Positions 1 to 6,700 of a DNA stretch of 64,000 nt are shown here, piece by piece. The stretch's first letter is position 1; each line of letters begins with the position of its first letter. The position numbers and the translations under genes were made by a program. Below the pieces are notes generated by a model. The model ran no database searches, was not told the origin of the DNA, and saw only the letters and a list, made by a program, of their open reading frames with translations. The DNA is taken from assembly GCF_026965555.1 (NCBI RefSeq), contig NZ_CP114040.1, positions 9,646,001 to 9,710,000 of the forward strand. Reading direction: 5' to 3'. This DNA is from Nannocystis punicea. GTDB lineage: Bacteria > Myxococcota_A > Polyangia > Nannocystales > Nannocystaceae.

Positions 1-145
1 CCGGTCCGGCGCCTACCATCCGACCTTCCTGTCCCTCGAGGTGACCCGGGACGGGCGCCACCGCGAGCTCTGGGGTCACGCCGTCGATCGCCAGCTCTGG
101 GCCGTCGCGCAGCTCCTGGCCCGCTACGCTCGCCTCGCCCGCTGA
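1..145 (+). CDS. C-terminal end of an unidentified protein (5' end outside window)
   Basis: An open frame enters from the left edge and ends at TGA 143-145, giving the last 47 residues of a protein. The tail is rich in Leu, Ala and Arg (ending LLARYARLAR) and contains two Trp, with GC-rich third codon positions typical of the neighbouring genes. Too little is visible to assign a family. A GC-rich inverted repeat (CCGCGG, six-base spacer, CCGCGG) lies just after the stop and could help end transcription. Product unknown; that it is coding rests on uninterrupted frame and codon bias only. Confidence 0.55.
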   Translation, partial: RSGAYHPTFLSLEVTRDGRHRELWGHAVDRQLWAVAQLLARYARLAR

Positions 146-408
146 GCCCGCGGCTCCACCCGCGGTCCCTGATAATTTCAGAAACAGACCAGGAGGGTCC
201 TGCCGGCAGGCGATGCGCTCCCTCGCGGTCTCGCCGAGGCGCAGGTCCGCTCCGTGAGCGAGCCCCGAGTGACCGCCGCGTCGCCCCCGGCGGCCCGCCC
301 GTGACACGCCCGTCAGAGGCCCGCCACGGGTACCGGCGAGGCCGTCGGACCAATTTCGGAATTATTCAACGATCTCGGCGTGGCACGCTCCTCGCTTTGA
401 GCGCCGGC

Positions 409-1407
409 ATGCCCGCCACCTTCCGCGCTGCCTTCACCTTCGCCGCTCTCGCTCTCCCCCTCGTCGCGTGCGACGCCAAGCCCGAGCCTGGTGACTCCGC
501 GGCCGACTCCCAGACCACCGCGCCCGAGGACACCACCGGCGAGACCACCCAAGGCGCGGAAGATCCGACCGAGTCGACCACCTCGACCACGGGCAACGAG
601 GACAGCGCCACCGAGGGCAGCGCCACCGCGGGCGCCACCTCGACCACCTCCTCCCAGCCGAACGACGGCTCCTGCAACGAGGAGGCCTACGGCGACTCGC
701 GCGCCTGTGACGGCGGCATCCAGTACTGCGCCATCGACTGGGCCGAGCCCGAGTACCATTACTTCTGGGGCCCCTGTCGCGCCGACTTCCAGTGCGTCCC
801 GGGTCAGCAGGACGACGGCTGCACCTCGTGCCAGCTCAACGAGCAGGGCGTGCCCGTCCTGATCGACGAGTGCGGCGGCGACTCCGAGACGAGCACCCCG
901 CTGGTGCTGAGCTTCGGCGGCGGACCTGTCCGTTACGACAGCTCGGCCGCCGCCTTCGACCTCGGGCCGCAGTGCGGCGCCACCGACTGGCCGACCGCCG
1001 AGACCCCGTGGCTCGCCCTCGACCGCGACGGCTCCGGCGCGATCGAGACCGGCCGCGAGCTGTTCGGCAGCGCCGTCCGCCTGCGCCGCGGCGTGCTGGC
1101 CGACAACGGCTTCCAGGCGCTCGCCGAGCTCGACCAAAACCGCGACGGCAAGCTCACCGCCGCCGACCCCGACTTCGCCCGCCTCGTCCTGTGGGCCGAC
1201 GGCGACGCCGACCGCCGCTCCACCGCCTTCGAGCTCACCCCGATGAGCGCCGCCGGCATCGTCGAGATCAGCCTGACCTACCGCGAGGACAGCCGCTGCG
1301 ACGGCCGCGCCAACTGCGAGATCGAGCGCGCCGCCTTCACCTTCCGCGACGACCTCGGCCGCGAGCGAGTCGGCGACATCGTCGACGTCCACCTCGCCTG
1401 CCAGTGA
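409..1407 (+). CDS. Lipoprotein with EF-hand-like calcium-binding segment
   Basis: 332 residues from ATG 409. A GTG at 301 is in frame, but ATG 409 places a proper signal peptide at the N-terminus, with lipobox-like LVAC about residue 21. A Thr/Glu/Gly/Ser linker of roughly 60 residues follows, typical of surface lipoproteins in these bacteria, then a Cys-containing domain. Near residues 205-260 there are acidic loops of EF-hand or dockerin style (DRDGSGAIE and DQNRDGKLTAAD), so the mature protein probably binds calcium outside the inner membrane. The same loop types occur in structural, adhesive and enzymatic secreted proteins, so no reaction can be named. The next gene is convergent. Confidence 0.8.
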   Translation: MPATFRAAFTFAALALPLVACDAKPEPGDSAADSQTTAPEDTTGETTQGAEDPTESTTSTTGNEDSATEGSATAGATSTTSSQPNDGSCNEEAYGDSRACDGGIQYCAIDWAEPEYHYFWGPCRADFQCVPGQQDDGCTSCQLNEQGVPVLIDECGGDSETSTPLVLSFGGGPVRYDSSAAAFDLGPQCGATDWPTAETPWLALDRDGSGAIETGRELFGSAVRLRRGVLADNGFQALAELDQNRDGKLTAADPDFARLVLWADGDADRRSTAFELTPMSAAGIVEISLTYREDSRCDGRANCEIERAAFTFRDDLGRERVGDIVDVHLACQ

Positions 1408-1816
1408 CGCGCCCGCTCCGTCGCGCCCCGGGCCGGGCTCTCCGCCCCGGCCCGGGTGCGCGCGATGGGCCACGGCTGCACCATTCACAGGAGTGCGCCG
1501 AGCCTGTCCTTCGGGACATCCGCTTCGTGACTGCAGCTACGCGCACGGTCCTGCTCCATCACTCGTGGCATTCCTGTCGCAGTGGAGGCCACGACCGACA
1601 CGACTGCGATCGGCGCTCCCGGGGAGCCGCCCCCGACGGCCCCCGACGCCCTCCCTGGCAACATCACCGCCGAGGCGCGGACGACCCGCCACGGCGACTC
1701 GTCGACGTGAAGATGCGTTCGCGCCGTGCTCTGGTGATACCGGCGCTCGCGGCTCGTGCGGGCACGGCGGCCGTATCGCGGTCACCGCGGGACGCCCGTC
1801 GCCGGGACCCGCGAAT
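1408..1816. other. Intergenic stretch between convergent genes
   Basis: No convincing gene is seen. It contains a small hairpin at 1505-1518 (TGTCC, loop TTCG, GGACA). On the minus strand the sequence GATGTCCCGAAGGACAGG (1503-1520) recurs with one change at 2784-2801. A coding-like plus-strand block with Thr/Pro-rich character (about 1582-1708) ends at a stop and could be a decayed lipoprotein linker, but this cannot be established by eye. Confidence 0.4.
1503..1520. repeat. Dispersed 18-bp sequence with TTCG tetraloop hairpin, copy 1
   Basis: The minus-strand sequence GATGTCCCGAAGGACAGG forms a five-base-pair stem closed by a TTCG/CGAA loop. A near-identical copy lies at 2784-2801, where one C is T. 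Both sit in noncoding gaps beside lipoprotein genes. UUCG loops are common in transcription terminators, but no T-run follows, so a terminator role is only a possibility. Confidence 0.4.
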
Positions 1817-2569
1817 TCACACGCTGAACCCGCAGCACTCGCTCGCCTTGTCGGGCAACGCCTCGTGCGTCGCGCACACCCCCATCGCCGGGCACGTCAC
1901 GCCGGTCGGCACGCCGTCGATCGAGCATACGCACTCGTCTTGGTCGCACTCCATCGTCTTCGTCGGCTCGTCCGGGCAGAGGATCTCGGCCGAGCACACG
2001 GTCCCCTCCACGTCGCCGCCGAACGCCGCCCCGCACGTCCCGGGGAAGCAGAGCGACTCGAACACGTCGTTCAAGTCGTCGCATGGCCAGGGTAGATCGG
2101 GGTCGATCAGTCCCATCAAGTCCTCGCACGTCGATCCCGCGAGGCACTGCAGGTACGCCTGCGTCGCGTCCAGGCACTCCCCCTCGTCGAAGCCGAGCTC
2201 CGCCGCGCAGGCCGACGCACAGCCCGGATCGGGCCGCCGGGCCATGCACGCCTGGGTCTTGTCGCAGTACGCCGCGCAGTCCTCCTCGATCGTCGAGCCG
2301 CCGGTCGTCTCCCCCGTCGTCTCGTTCGTCGCAGAGGTCGTCTCGCCGGCCGTCGCCGTCGTCGTCGCTTCGCTCGTCACCGTCGCCGCCGTCGTCGGCT
2401 CCGTCGTCGCTTCGCTCGTCTCCTCCGTGATCGTCGAGCCGGCGGTCGTCGGCTCCGTCGTCGCGTCCCCGCTCCCCCCGCTCTCCCCGCACGCGGGAGC
2501 CAGAAGGAGCGCGAAGAGCGTCGATGCCAGGGTCGATGAGGGTTTGCCGGGGATGGGTCGCATGCCCAT
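1817..2569 (-). CDS. Cys-rich lipoprotein with long Thr/Glu linker
   Basis: 250 residues from ATG 2569 (a second ATG at 2563 is equally possible). The N-terminus is basic, followed by a hydrophobic stretch and lipobox LAPAC. Next comes a linker of about 60 residues made almost only of Thr, Glu, Ser, Ala and Gly. The C-terminal domain carries about 20 Cys in paired arrangement (for example CAAYCDKTQAC), consistent with a disulfide-bonded extracytoplasmic module. A longer upstream frame exists but lacks a plausible signal sequence. The start lies directly after a sequence element shared with the genes starting at 3975 and 5075, suggesting common expression control. Function unknown; secretion and lipidation are inferred. 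Confidence 0.8.
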   Translation of the reverse strand: MGMRPIPGKPSSTLASTLFALLLAPACGESGGSGDATTEPTTAGSTITEETSEATTEPTTAATVTSEATTTATAGETTSATNETTGETTGGSTIEEDCAAYCDKTQACMARRPDPGCASACAAELGFDEGECLDATQAYLQCLAGSTCEDLMGLIDPDLPWPCDDLNDVFESLCFPGTCGAAFGGDVEGTVCSAEILCPDEPTKTMECDQDECVCSIDGVPTGVTCPAMGVCATHEALPDKASECCGFSV

Positions 2570-2602
2570 CACTTGCCCGGCACCGCGGCGGTCCGTCAGC
2601 CG
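2567..2602 (-). promoter_or_regulatory. Shared pre-start element, copy A
   Basis: Read on the minus strand, this stretch has TGACGGACCGCCGCG, then GTGCCGGGCAA, then GTGATGGGCATG running into the lipoprotein start at 2569. Nearly the same series occurs at 3971-4010 and a diverged form at 5085-5122, each at the start of a minus-strand gene. It may be a translation-initiation or promoter element, or the remnant of a duplication that included the end of a sigma-factor gene. Confidence 0.5.
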
Positions 2603-3036
2603 TGACGCGATCATTTCTCTTCGTGCAGCGAACGGCCCGATTCTCGCTCGCACACCGCGCGTCGCTCGCGGCGAAGCGCCCCGTGAACCGCTTCCTCTAC
2701 CCATTGGCGACGCCTGCGTCGCCCATCCCAGTGGCTCCCGCGACCCGCGCGGCCCCGATCGCCACGGACGGCCGTCACTTACCTGTCCTTCGAGACATCT
2801 TTCGTTCCTCGCGCCCGTACGCGCCCGCAGAAGCGCCTGCGCGAGCTCGTCCCCGCGCGGGCGAGGGCCTCGCGCGGCGCTCTCTCCCGCGTGAATCCCA
2901 CGCGCGGCTCGCAGCTTTGTCCCGGAGCGCCGAGCCCGCGGAGTCTGGAAGGCGCCGTTGAAAATGTTGCCCCATCGGGTCCGACGGCGCCGGGCGCGGC
3001 CGGCTGGCAGGAGCCGGCCCCGCTTCGCCGATATCG
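2603..3036. other. Noncoding gap upstream of the Cys-rich lipoprotein
   Basis: No gene is supported. A 66-codon Arg-rich minus-strand frame (2775-2975) has no domain signal and is read as chance. The second copy of the 18-bp TTCG hairpin sequence lies at 2784-2801. The 2.6-2.7 kb part contains a short AT-richer patch that could hold a promoter for the minus-strand gene starting at 2569, but no clear -35/-10 pair was identified. Confidence 0.35.
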
Positions 3037-3975
3037 CTACTCCTGGTCGGCCTGGCGGACGATCCAGCGATACCTCGGGCCGCAATTGATGCAGGTCCAG
3101 ATCTCGGCCTGGCCGACGACGATGTCGTAGCGCTCTCCGCCGGCGAGCAGCTGGCCGCGGTTCTCGTCGAGGAGTTCGAAGCTGGGGCCGCCTTCGTGGG
3201 TGAACACGAGCCCCAGGCGCTCGACCAGATCCGCGTTGGGGTTGGCGCAATCAGGCTCGCAGAGCGGCTCGCAGATGTTGTCGTCGACTTCGATCGTCAG
3301 CGGGGCGAGGTTGGCCTGCGGACGATCGGCGACGTCGAGGTCGAGACCGGCGAGCAGCAGCGACTTGTTCGCGCCGCGCAGGGTGAACCAGCTGCCGCCG
3401 ACGATGTCGATGCCGTCCCCCTTCCAGAACGCGGCGAGCTCGACGGCGTCGCCGACGACGACCTCGACGATGAAGTCGGCCGGGCCCGTGACGCGCAGGG
3501 CGATCGGCATGTCGACGAGCTCGCCCTCGCTGCAGCGGAGGGCAATGTCGATAGTGCCGCCCCCGTCGGCCACGGACTGCACGGCGCAGTCGCCGGCGCT
3601 GATGTGCTTCTCCTCGGGGTACGTGTCGACGTCGATCGGCCAGTCGCCGAAGTCGATCGTCACCGAGGCCTGGGCCGCGGGATCGGGGGCCTCGCAGGCG
3701 GAGGGCGAGAAGCCGGTGGTCGCGGAGTCAGTGGGGGCGGGCCCGCCGGTCTCCGTCTCGCCGGCGCTGGTCTCCGTCTCGCTGGCGCCGGTCTCCGTCT
3801 CGCCGGCGCCGGTCTCCGTCTCGCCGGGGTCCGACGACGACGAGCCATCGGTGTCCGAGCCGTCGACGGGGTTGGCGCCGACCTTGGTGTGGAGCACGCA
3901 CCCGGGAGCCACGAGCGCGACGAGGACGATTGCGGGGATCGATAAGGAAATGCGGGTGAAGAAGTTCATGCTCAT
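3037..3975 (-). CDS. Lipoprotein with tandem Glu-Thr repeats
   Basis: 312 residues from ATG 3975, whose A is also the last base of the upstream sigma gene's TGA (TGATG), so the two are translationally coupled. The signal peptide has a hydrophobic core and ends APGC. The linker carries four near-perfect seven-residue units of the type GETETGA, encoded by 21-bp direct repeats around 3750-3832. The C-terminal 200 residues form a compact domain with several Cys (for example CEPLCEPDC) and no recognised family. Position after an ECF sigma factor and a beta-barrel-like gene suggests it is the surface end product of that operon. Function unknown. Confidence 0.82.
   Translation of the reverse strand: MSMNFFTRISLSIPAIVLVALVAPGCVLHTKVGANPVDGSDTDGSSSSDPGETETGAGETETGASETETSAGETETGGPAPTDSATTGFSPSACEAPDPAAQASVTIDFGDWPIDVDTYPEEKHISAGDCAVQSVADGGGTIDIALRCSEGELVDMPIALRVTGPADFIVEVVVGDAVELAAFWKGDGIDIVGGSWFTLRGANKSLLLAGLDLDVADRPQANLAPLTIEVDDNICEPLCEPDCANPNADLVERLGLVFTHEGGPSFELLDENRGQLLAGGERYDIVVGQAEIWTCINCGPRYRWIVRQADQE
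3750..3832 (-). repeat. 21-bp direct repeats coding for Glu-Thr linker
   Basis: Four tandem copies of a 21-bp unit (plus-strand form ggcgccggtctccgtctcgc plus c) with few mismatches lie inside the lipoprotein gene. They encode GETETGA-type heptads. Copy number is likely to vary between strains by slippage. Confidence 0.75.
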
Positions 3976-4010
3976 CACTTGCCCGGCACCCGCGGCGGCC
4001 CGTCATCGGT
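3971..4010 (-). promoter_or_regulatory. Shared pre-start element, copy B
   Basis: Minus strand: TGACGGGCCGCCGCGG, then GTGCCGGGCAA, then GTGATGAGCATG. It is both the 3' end of the sigma-factor gene (coding for GPPRVPGK-stop) and the entry to the lipoprotein start at 3975. It matches copy A with only a few differences. Confidence 0.5.
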
Positions 4011-5075
4011 GCAGCGATAATTTTCGTGACGACGGGCGATCGCTGAACCGGGGTGCCCCACGAGCAGCCCGCGCGCCGCCGACTCCGCGGCCTCGACCTG
4101 GCCCTGATGACAGAGCGCCTCGACCCGCGCAGCCTCGCGGGCGTCCGCCAGGGCGCCGCGCGGGAACTCGCGGGCGTGCCGGGCCAGGAGCTCGAGCGCG
4201 CGTGCCGGCGCGTCGGCGGCGAGTCGGGCCTGATCGAGCAGCTCGACCTCGCGGGCGAGAGCGTCGGACTCCGGCGCGGCCGCGTCCGCGGCATGGGTGG
4301 CGACGACCGCCGGGATGGACGGAGCTTCGGCCGACGGCTCGGGCTCGGGTCCGCCGCGGGCGAGCGCCACGACGAGCGCGCCTCCGGCGGCCGTGACGAG
4401 CGTGGTGGCGAACCACGCGCGCGCCGTGAACCACGCGCCGAGACCGACGCTCGCGGCCGGCTCGCCGAGCAGCGGCAGCACCAGCGCCCAGTTGCGCTGC
4501 GCGGCCTCCGGCGGCGGCGTGTGGCGCTCGCGCTCGGCGGCCACGCGGGCCTCCAGCTCCTGCGGACTCACCAGCGCCTGCAGCTGGGCCCGCGCGAGGC
4601 GTAGCCGCGAGTACACGGTGTTGAGCGGCTGCCCGAGCTCGGCCGCGACTTCGGGCCCGCTCATGCCGAGCAGCTCGACCATCTCGAACACGGTCCGGTT
4701 ACCGGGGCCGAGCCGGCCGAGCAGGTGGTCGAGCTGCTGCGCGGCGTCGACGCGCTGCTGCGGCGACTCGGACGGCGGCGGCAGGAGGCGCAGCGCCTCC
4801 GCCCGACGGGCCCGCCGCGACGCGCTGCGCCGGTAGTGAGAGGCGACCCTGCGGGTCACGCCGTACAGCCAGGCCCGCGGCGAGACCTCGTAATCGAGGT
4901 GGTCCAGCCGGCGGTACGCGGTGAGGAACACCTCCTGGACCGCGTCGTCGACCGCCTCCGGCGGGACGCCGAAGCGCCGCGCCGACGCCCACACGAACTC
5001 GAACTCGCGGCGGTAGATCGCGTGGAACTCGCGCGCGCGCTCGACGTGCGGATCGGTGGGAGAGGACGCTTGCAT
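3975..5075 (-). CDS. ECF sigma factor with membrane-spanning C-terminal extension
   Basis: 366 residues from ATG 5075 (ATG 5111 adds twelve). Residues about 10-80 match sigma region 2 (FVWASARRFGVPPEAVDDAV, then a WLYGVTRRVASHYRR helix); about 115-165 match region 4 (helix-turn-helix, VAAELGQPLNTVYSRL). After these come a hydrophobic segment near residues 215-235 (TTLVTAAGGALVVALA), a Pro/Glu-rich spacer and a helical Ala/Leu/Arg tail of TPR character. The extension resembles the separate FecR-like/TPR protein at 59303-60583, so this may be a sigma/anti-sigma fusion held at the membrane. It lies between a beta-barrel-like gene (5115) and a lipoprotein (3975). Topology is inferred. Confidence 0.85.
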   Translation of the reverse strand: MQASSPTDPHVERAREFHAIYRREFEFVWASARRFGVPPEAVDDAVQEVFLTAYRRLDHLDYEVSPRAWLYGVTRRVASHYRRSASRRARRAEALRLLPPPSESPQQRVDAAQQLDHLLGRLGPGNRTVFEMVELLGMSGPEVAAELGQPLNTVYSRLRLARAQLQALVSPQELEARVAAERERHTPPPEAAQRNWALVLPLLGEPAASVGLGAWFTARAWFATTLVTAAGGALVVALARGGPEPEPSAEAPSIPAVVATHAADAAAPESDALAREVELLDQARLAADAPARALELLARHAREFPRGALADAREAARVEALCHQGQVEAAESAARGLLVGHPGSAIARRHENYRCTDDGPPRVPGK

Positions 5076-5084
5076 GCTGCTCCG

Positions 5085-5122
5085 AATCGATTGCCCGGCA
5101 CGCGCGGCCATCCGTCACCGCG
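5085..5122 (-). promoter_or_regulatory. Shared pre-start element, copy C (diverged)
   Basis: Minus strand: TGACGGATGGCCGCGC, then GTGCCGGGCAA, then a spacer before ATG 5075. The GTGCCGGGCAA core is identical to copies A and B. It spans the stop codon of the upstream gene (5115-5117) and the alternative sigma start at 5111. Confidence 0.4.
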
Positions 5123-6371
5123 GATCGCGGAGCCGTACTTCGACCCCGAAGAGCAGCCGGCCGGACGCCGGCGCGGGCGTGAACAGCGGCACCGGGGGGC
5201 CCGGATCGCGCACCTCGAAGCCCGGCCGGACGAGCCCTGCGACCAGCTGCAGCGCTCCCCACAGGCTGAAGCGCTCGCCCAGCCGCACTGCGACGCCGGC
5301 CCCGGCGACCGCCGCGAGCCACGGGACGGTCGTCGTGCGCGCGTCGGGGAGGTCGCGCGCAGCTCCGCGCATGCCGCCGAGCTCGAGGCCGCCGCACAGC
5401 GGGACCTCGACGCGCCCGCGGCCCGGTCGCGCGCAGCCGAGCACGGACGCGGCGGCGAGCGAGGCCCGCAGCTCGCCGAGGGGGGTCGTGGCGGTGCTCG
5501 GCGCGAGGTAGACGCCGTGCAGCTCCAGCCGGGCCCACCGCCACAGCAGCCCGACCGCCAGGCCGACCGCGCCGGTGACCCCGGGCAGCGCGCCGATCTC
5601 GGGACCGCCCTGGACCCGCACGAAGCCCCCGATCGCGCGCCGCGGCCTCGACTTCGGCGGCTCGGCAAGAACCGCCTCGAGCTGCCGCTGCTCCGCGGTC
5701 CAGGGCGCCGACACGGGCACGTCCGTGGCCGCGGGGCCCTCCGCCGACGCGCTCTCCGGCGCCTCCACCACTTGGACCTCCGCCGCGCCCTCCACTTCGC
5801 TCGGCGGCGCGTCCCCGGCATCGCCCGGCGGCGCGTCCCCGGCCGGCGGCGCGCCCTCCACTTCGCTCGGCGGCGCGTCCCCTGCCCCGCTCGCGCCCGC
5901 CTCGGCCTGCGGCGCGCCTGCGGCCTCTCCCGCCGGTCCCGCGCCAGGAGACTCGCGTCGAGGCGCTCGAGCGGCGCGCGACGGCGCGGTCGGCACGGGC
6001 GCGCGCGACGGCGCGGCCGGCTCGACCGAGGACGCGCGGATCGCCGTCACCGCCAGGACTGCGGTCGCGTCCGTGAGCGCCGCACAGGTCGTCGCGGTCA
6101 GCGTGCGCGACTCCTCGGGCCCACCGGCGCGCAGGCGCAGGCGCAGGCGATACGGCGGCGGATTCGCGTGGGTCGTGACCGCGCCGTCGATCGCCAGCTC
6201 GCCGGCCCGCAACGGCCGCCCGAGCCGGGTCTCGATCGCCTGCAGCAGCGCGCTGCGAGCGGGACAGGACGCCGGTGCCCGCCAGGTGATCGCGGCATGG
6301 TCCGCCGGCGGCGACGACTCGGGCACCTGGGCGACGGCCAGCAGGCCCGCGAAGGTCGATCGCAGCAGCAT
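5115..6371 (-). CDS. Probable outer-membrane beta-barrel protein, partner of ECF sigma factor
   Basis: 418 residues from ATG 6371, which opens a signal-peptide-like MLLRSTFAGLLAVAQ. A roughly 90-residue N-terminal domain (APASCPARSALLQAIETRLG onward) resembles the small periplasmic domain found before barrel domains in myxobacterial proteins. The middle is a long Ala/Pro/Glu low-complexity spacer with repeated GDAPPSEVEGA units. The last 170 residues alternate polar and hydrophobic residues with many Gly and aromatics and end VRLRDPR, as in outer-membrane barrels. The gene at 60580-61584 has the same plan and also belongs to an ECF sigma operon. The sigma gene starts just after this stop. The barrel assignment is inferred from composition and layout. 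Confidence 0.7.
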   Translation of the reverse strand: MLLRSTFAGLLAVAQVPESSPPADHAAITWRAPASCPARSALLQAIETRLGRPLRAGELAIDGAVTTHANPPPYRLRLRLRAGGPEESRTLTATTCAALTDATAVLAVTAIRASSVEPAAPSRAPVPTAPSRAARAPRRESPGAGPAGEAAGAPQAEAGASGAGDAPPSEVEGAPPAGDAPPGDAGDAPPSEVEGAAEVQVVEAPESASAEGPAATDVPVSAPWTAEQRQLEAVLAEPPKSRPRRAIGGFVRVQGGPEIGALPGVTGAVGLAVGLLWRWARLELHGVYLAPSTATTPLGELRASLAAASVLGCARPGRGRVEVPLCGGLELGGMRGAARDLPDARTTTVPWLAAVAGAGVAVRLGERFSLWGALQLVAGLVRPGFEVRDPGPPVPLFTPAPASGRLLFGVEVRLRDPR

Positions 6372-6692
6372 GAAGCGACGCCCGACGGTAGCACATCCGG
6401 TGGCGTGCCTCGCGGGTGTGAGCATGGACGACCTCGGCTTCGCGCTGCCGATGCCAATGCCGTTCACCGCGATGGCACGACCACCGCCCTGGCCACTTCG
6501 CCGGCTCGCGTGCACGCTTCGCTCGATCTCTGGTATGGAGGCACAATGGCTCGATGCGCTCTCGCGGCCCGCGTCCTTTGTTTCAACGAAAAGGGCCGCG
6601 CATCAGTGATGATACTCCGGAGGATGATCCCCGCATGAAAGCATTCCTGCTGTGCGCGGAATCCTGTGACTTCGACGATCCGAGCTCGTCCC
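6372..6692. promoter_or_regulatory. Divergent intergenic region with hairpin
   Basis: This 321-bp region must contain the promoters of the minus-strand barrel gene and the plus-strand peptidase-like gene. At 6563-6600 there is an inverted repeat, CGCGGCCC at 6563-6570 pairing with GGGCCGCG at 6593-6600, with further partial pairing of CCTTT with AAAAGG inside the loop. It could be an attenuator or operator for the plus-strand gene. No clear -35/-10 pair is assigned. Confidence 0.45.
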
Positions 6693-6700
6693 ATGATTGA
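6635..6700 (+). CDS. Possible 21-residue leader peptide overlapping the next gene
   Basis: ATG 6635 is preceded by GGAGG at 6619-6623 and followed by 20 codons to TGA 6698-6700. The peptide is MKAFLLCAESCDFDDPSSSH plus D, with two Cys. Its stop lies eight bases inside the downstream lipoprotein gene, whose own start at 6693 has only a weak ribosome site. The arrangement would suit translational coupling or a regulatory leader, but it is short enough to be chance. Confidence 0.3.
   Translation: MKAFLLCAESCDFDDPSSSHD

Noticed and set aside
792..2894. A 700-codon plus-strand frame
   Set aside because: It crosses two real genes in wrong frames or antisense; composition is dominated by Arg, Pro and Ser.
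2775..2975. A 66-codon Arg-rich minus-strand ORF
   Set aside because: No ribosome site, no family features, composition like random GC-rich DNA.
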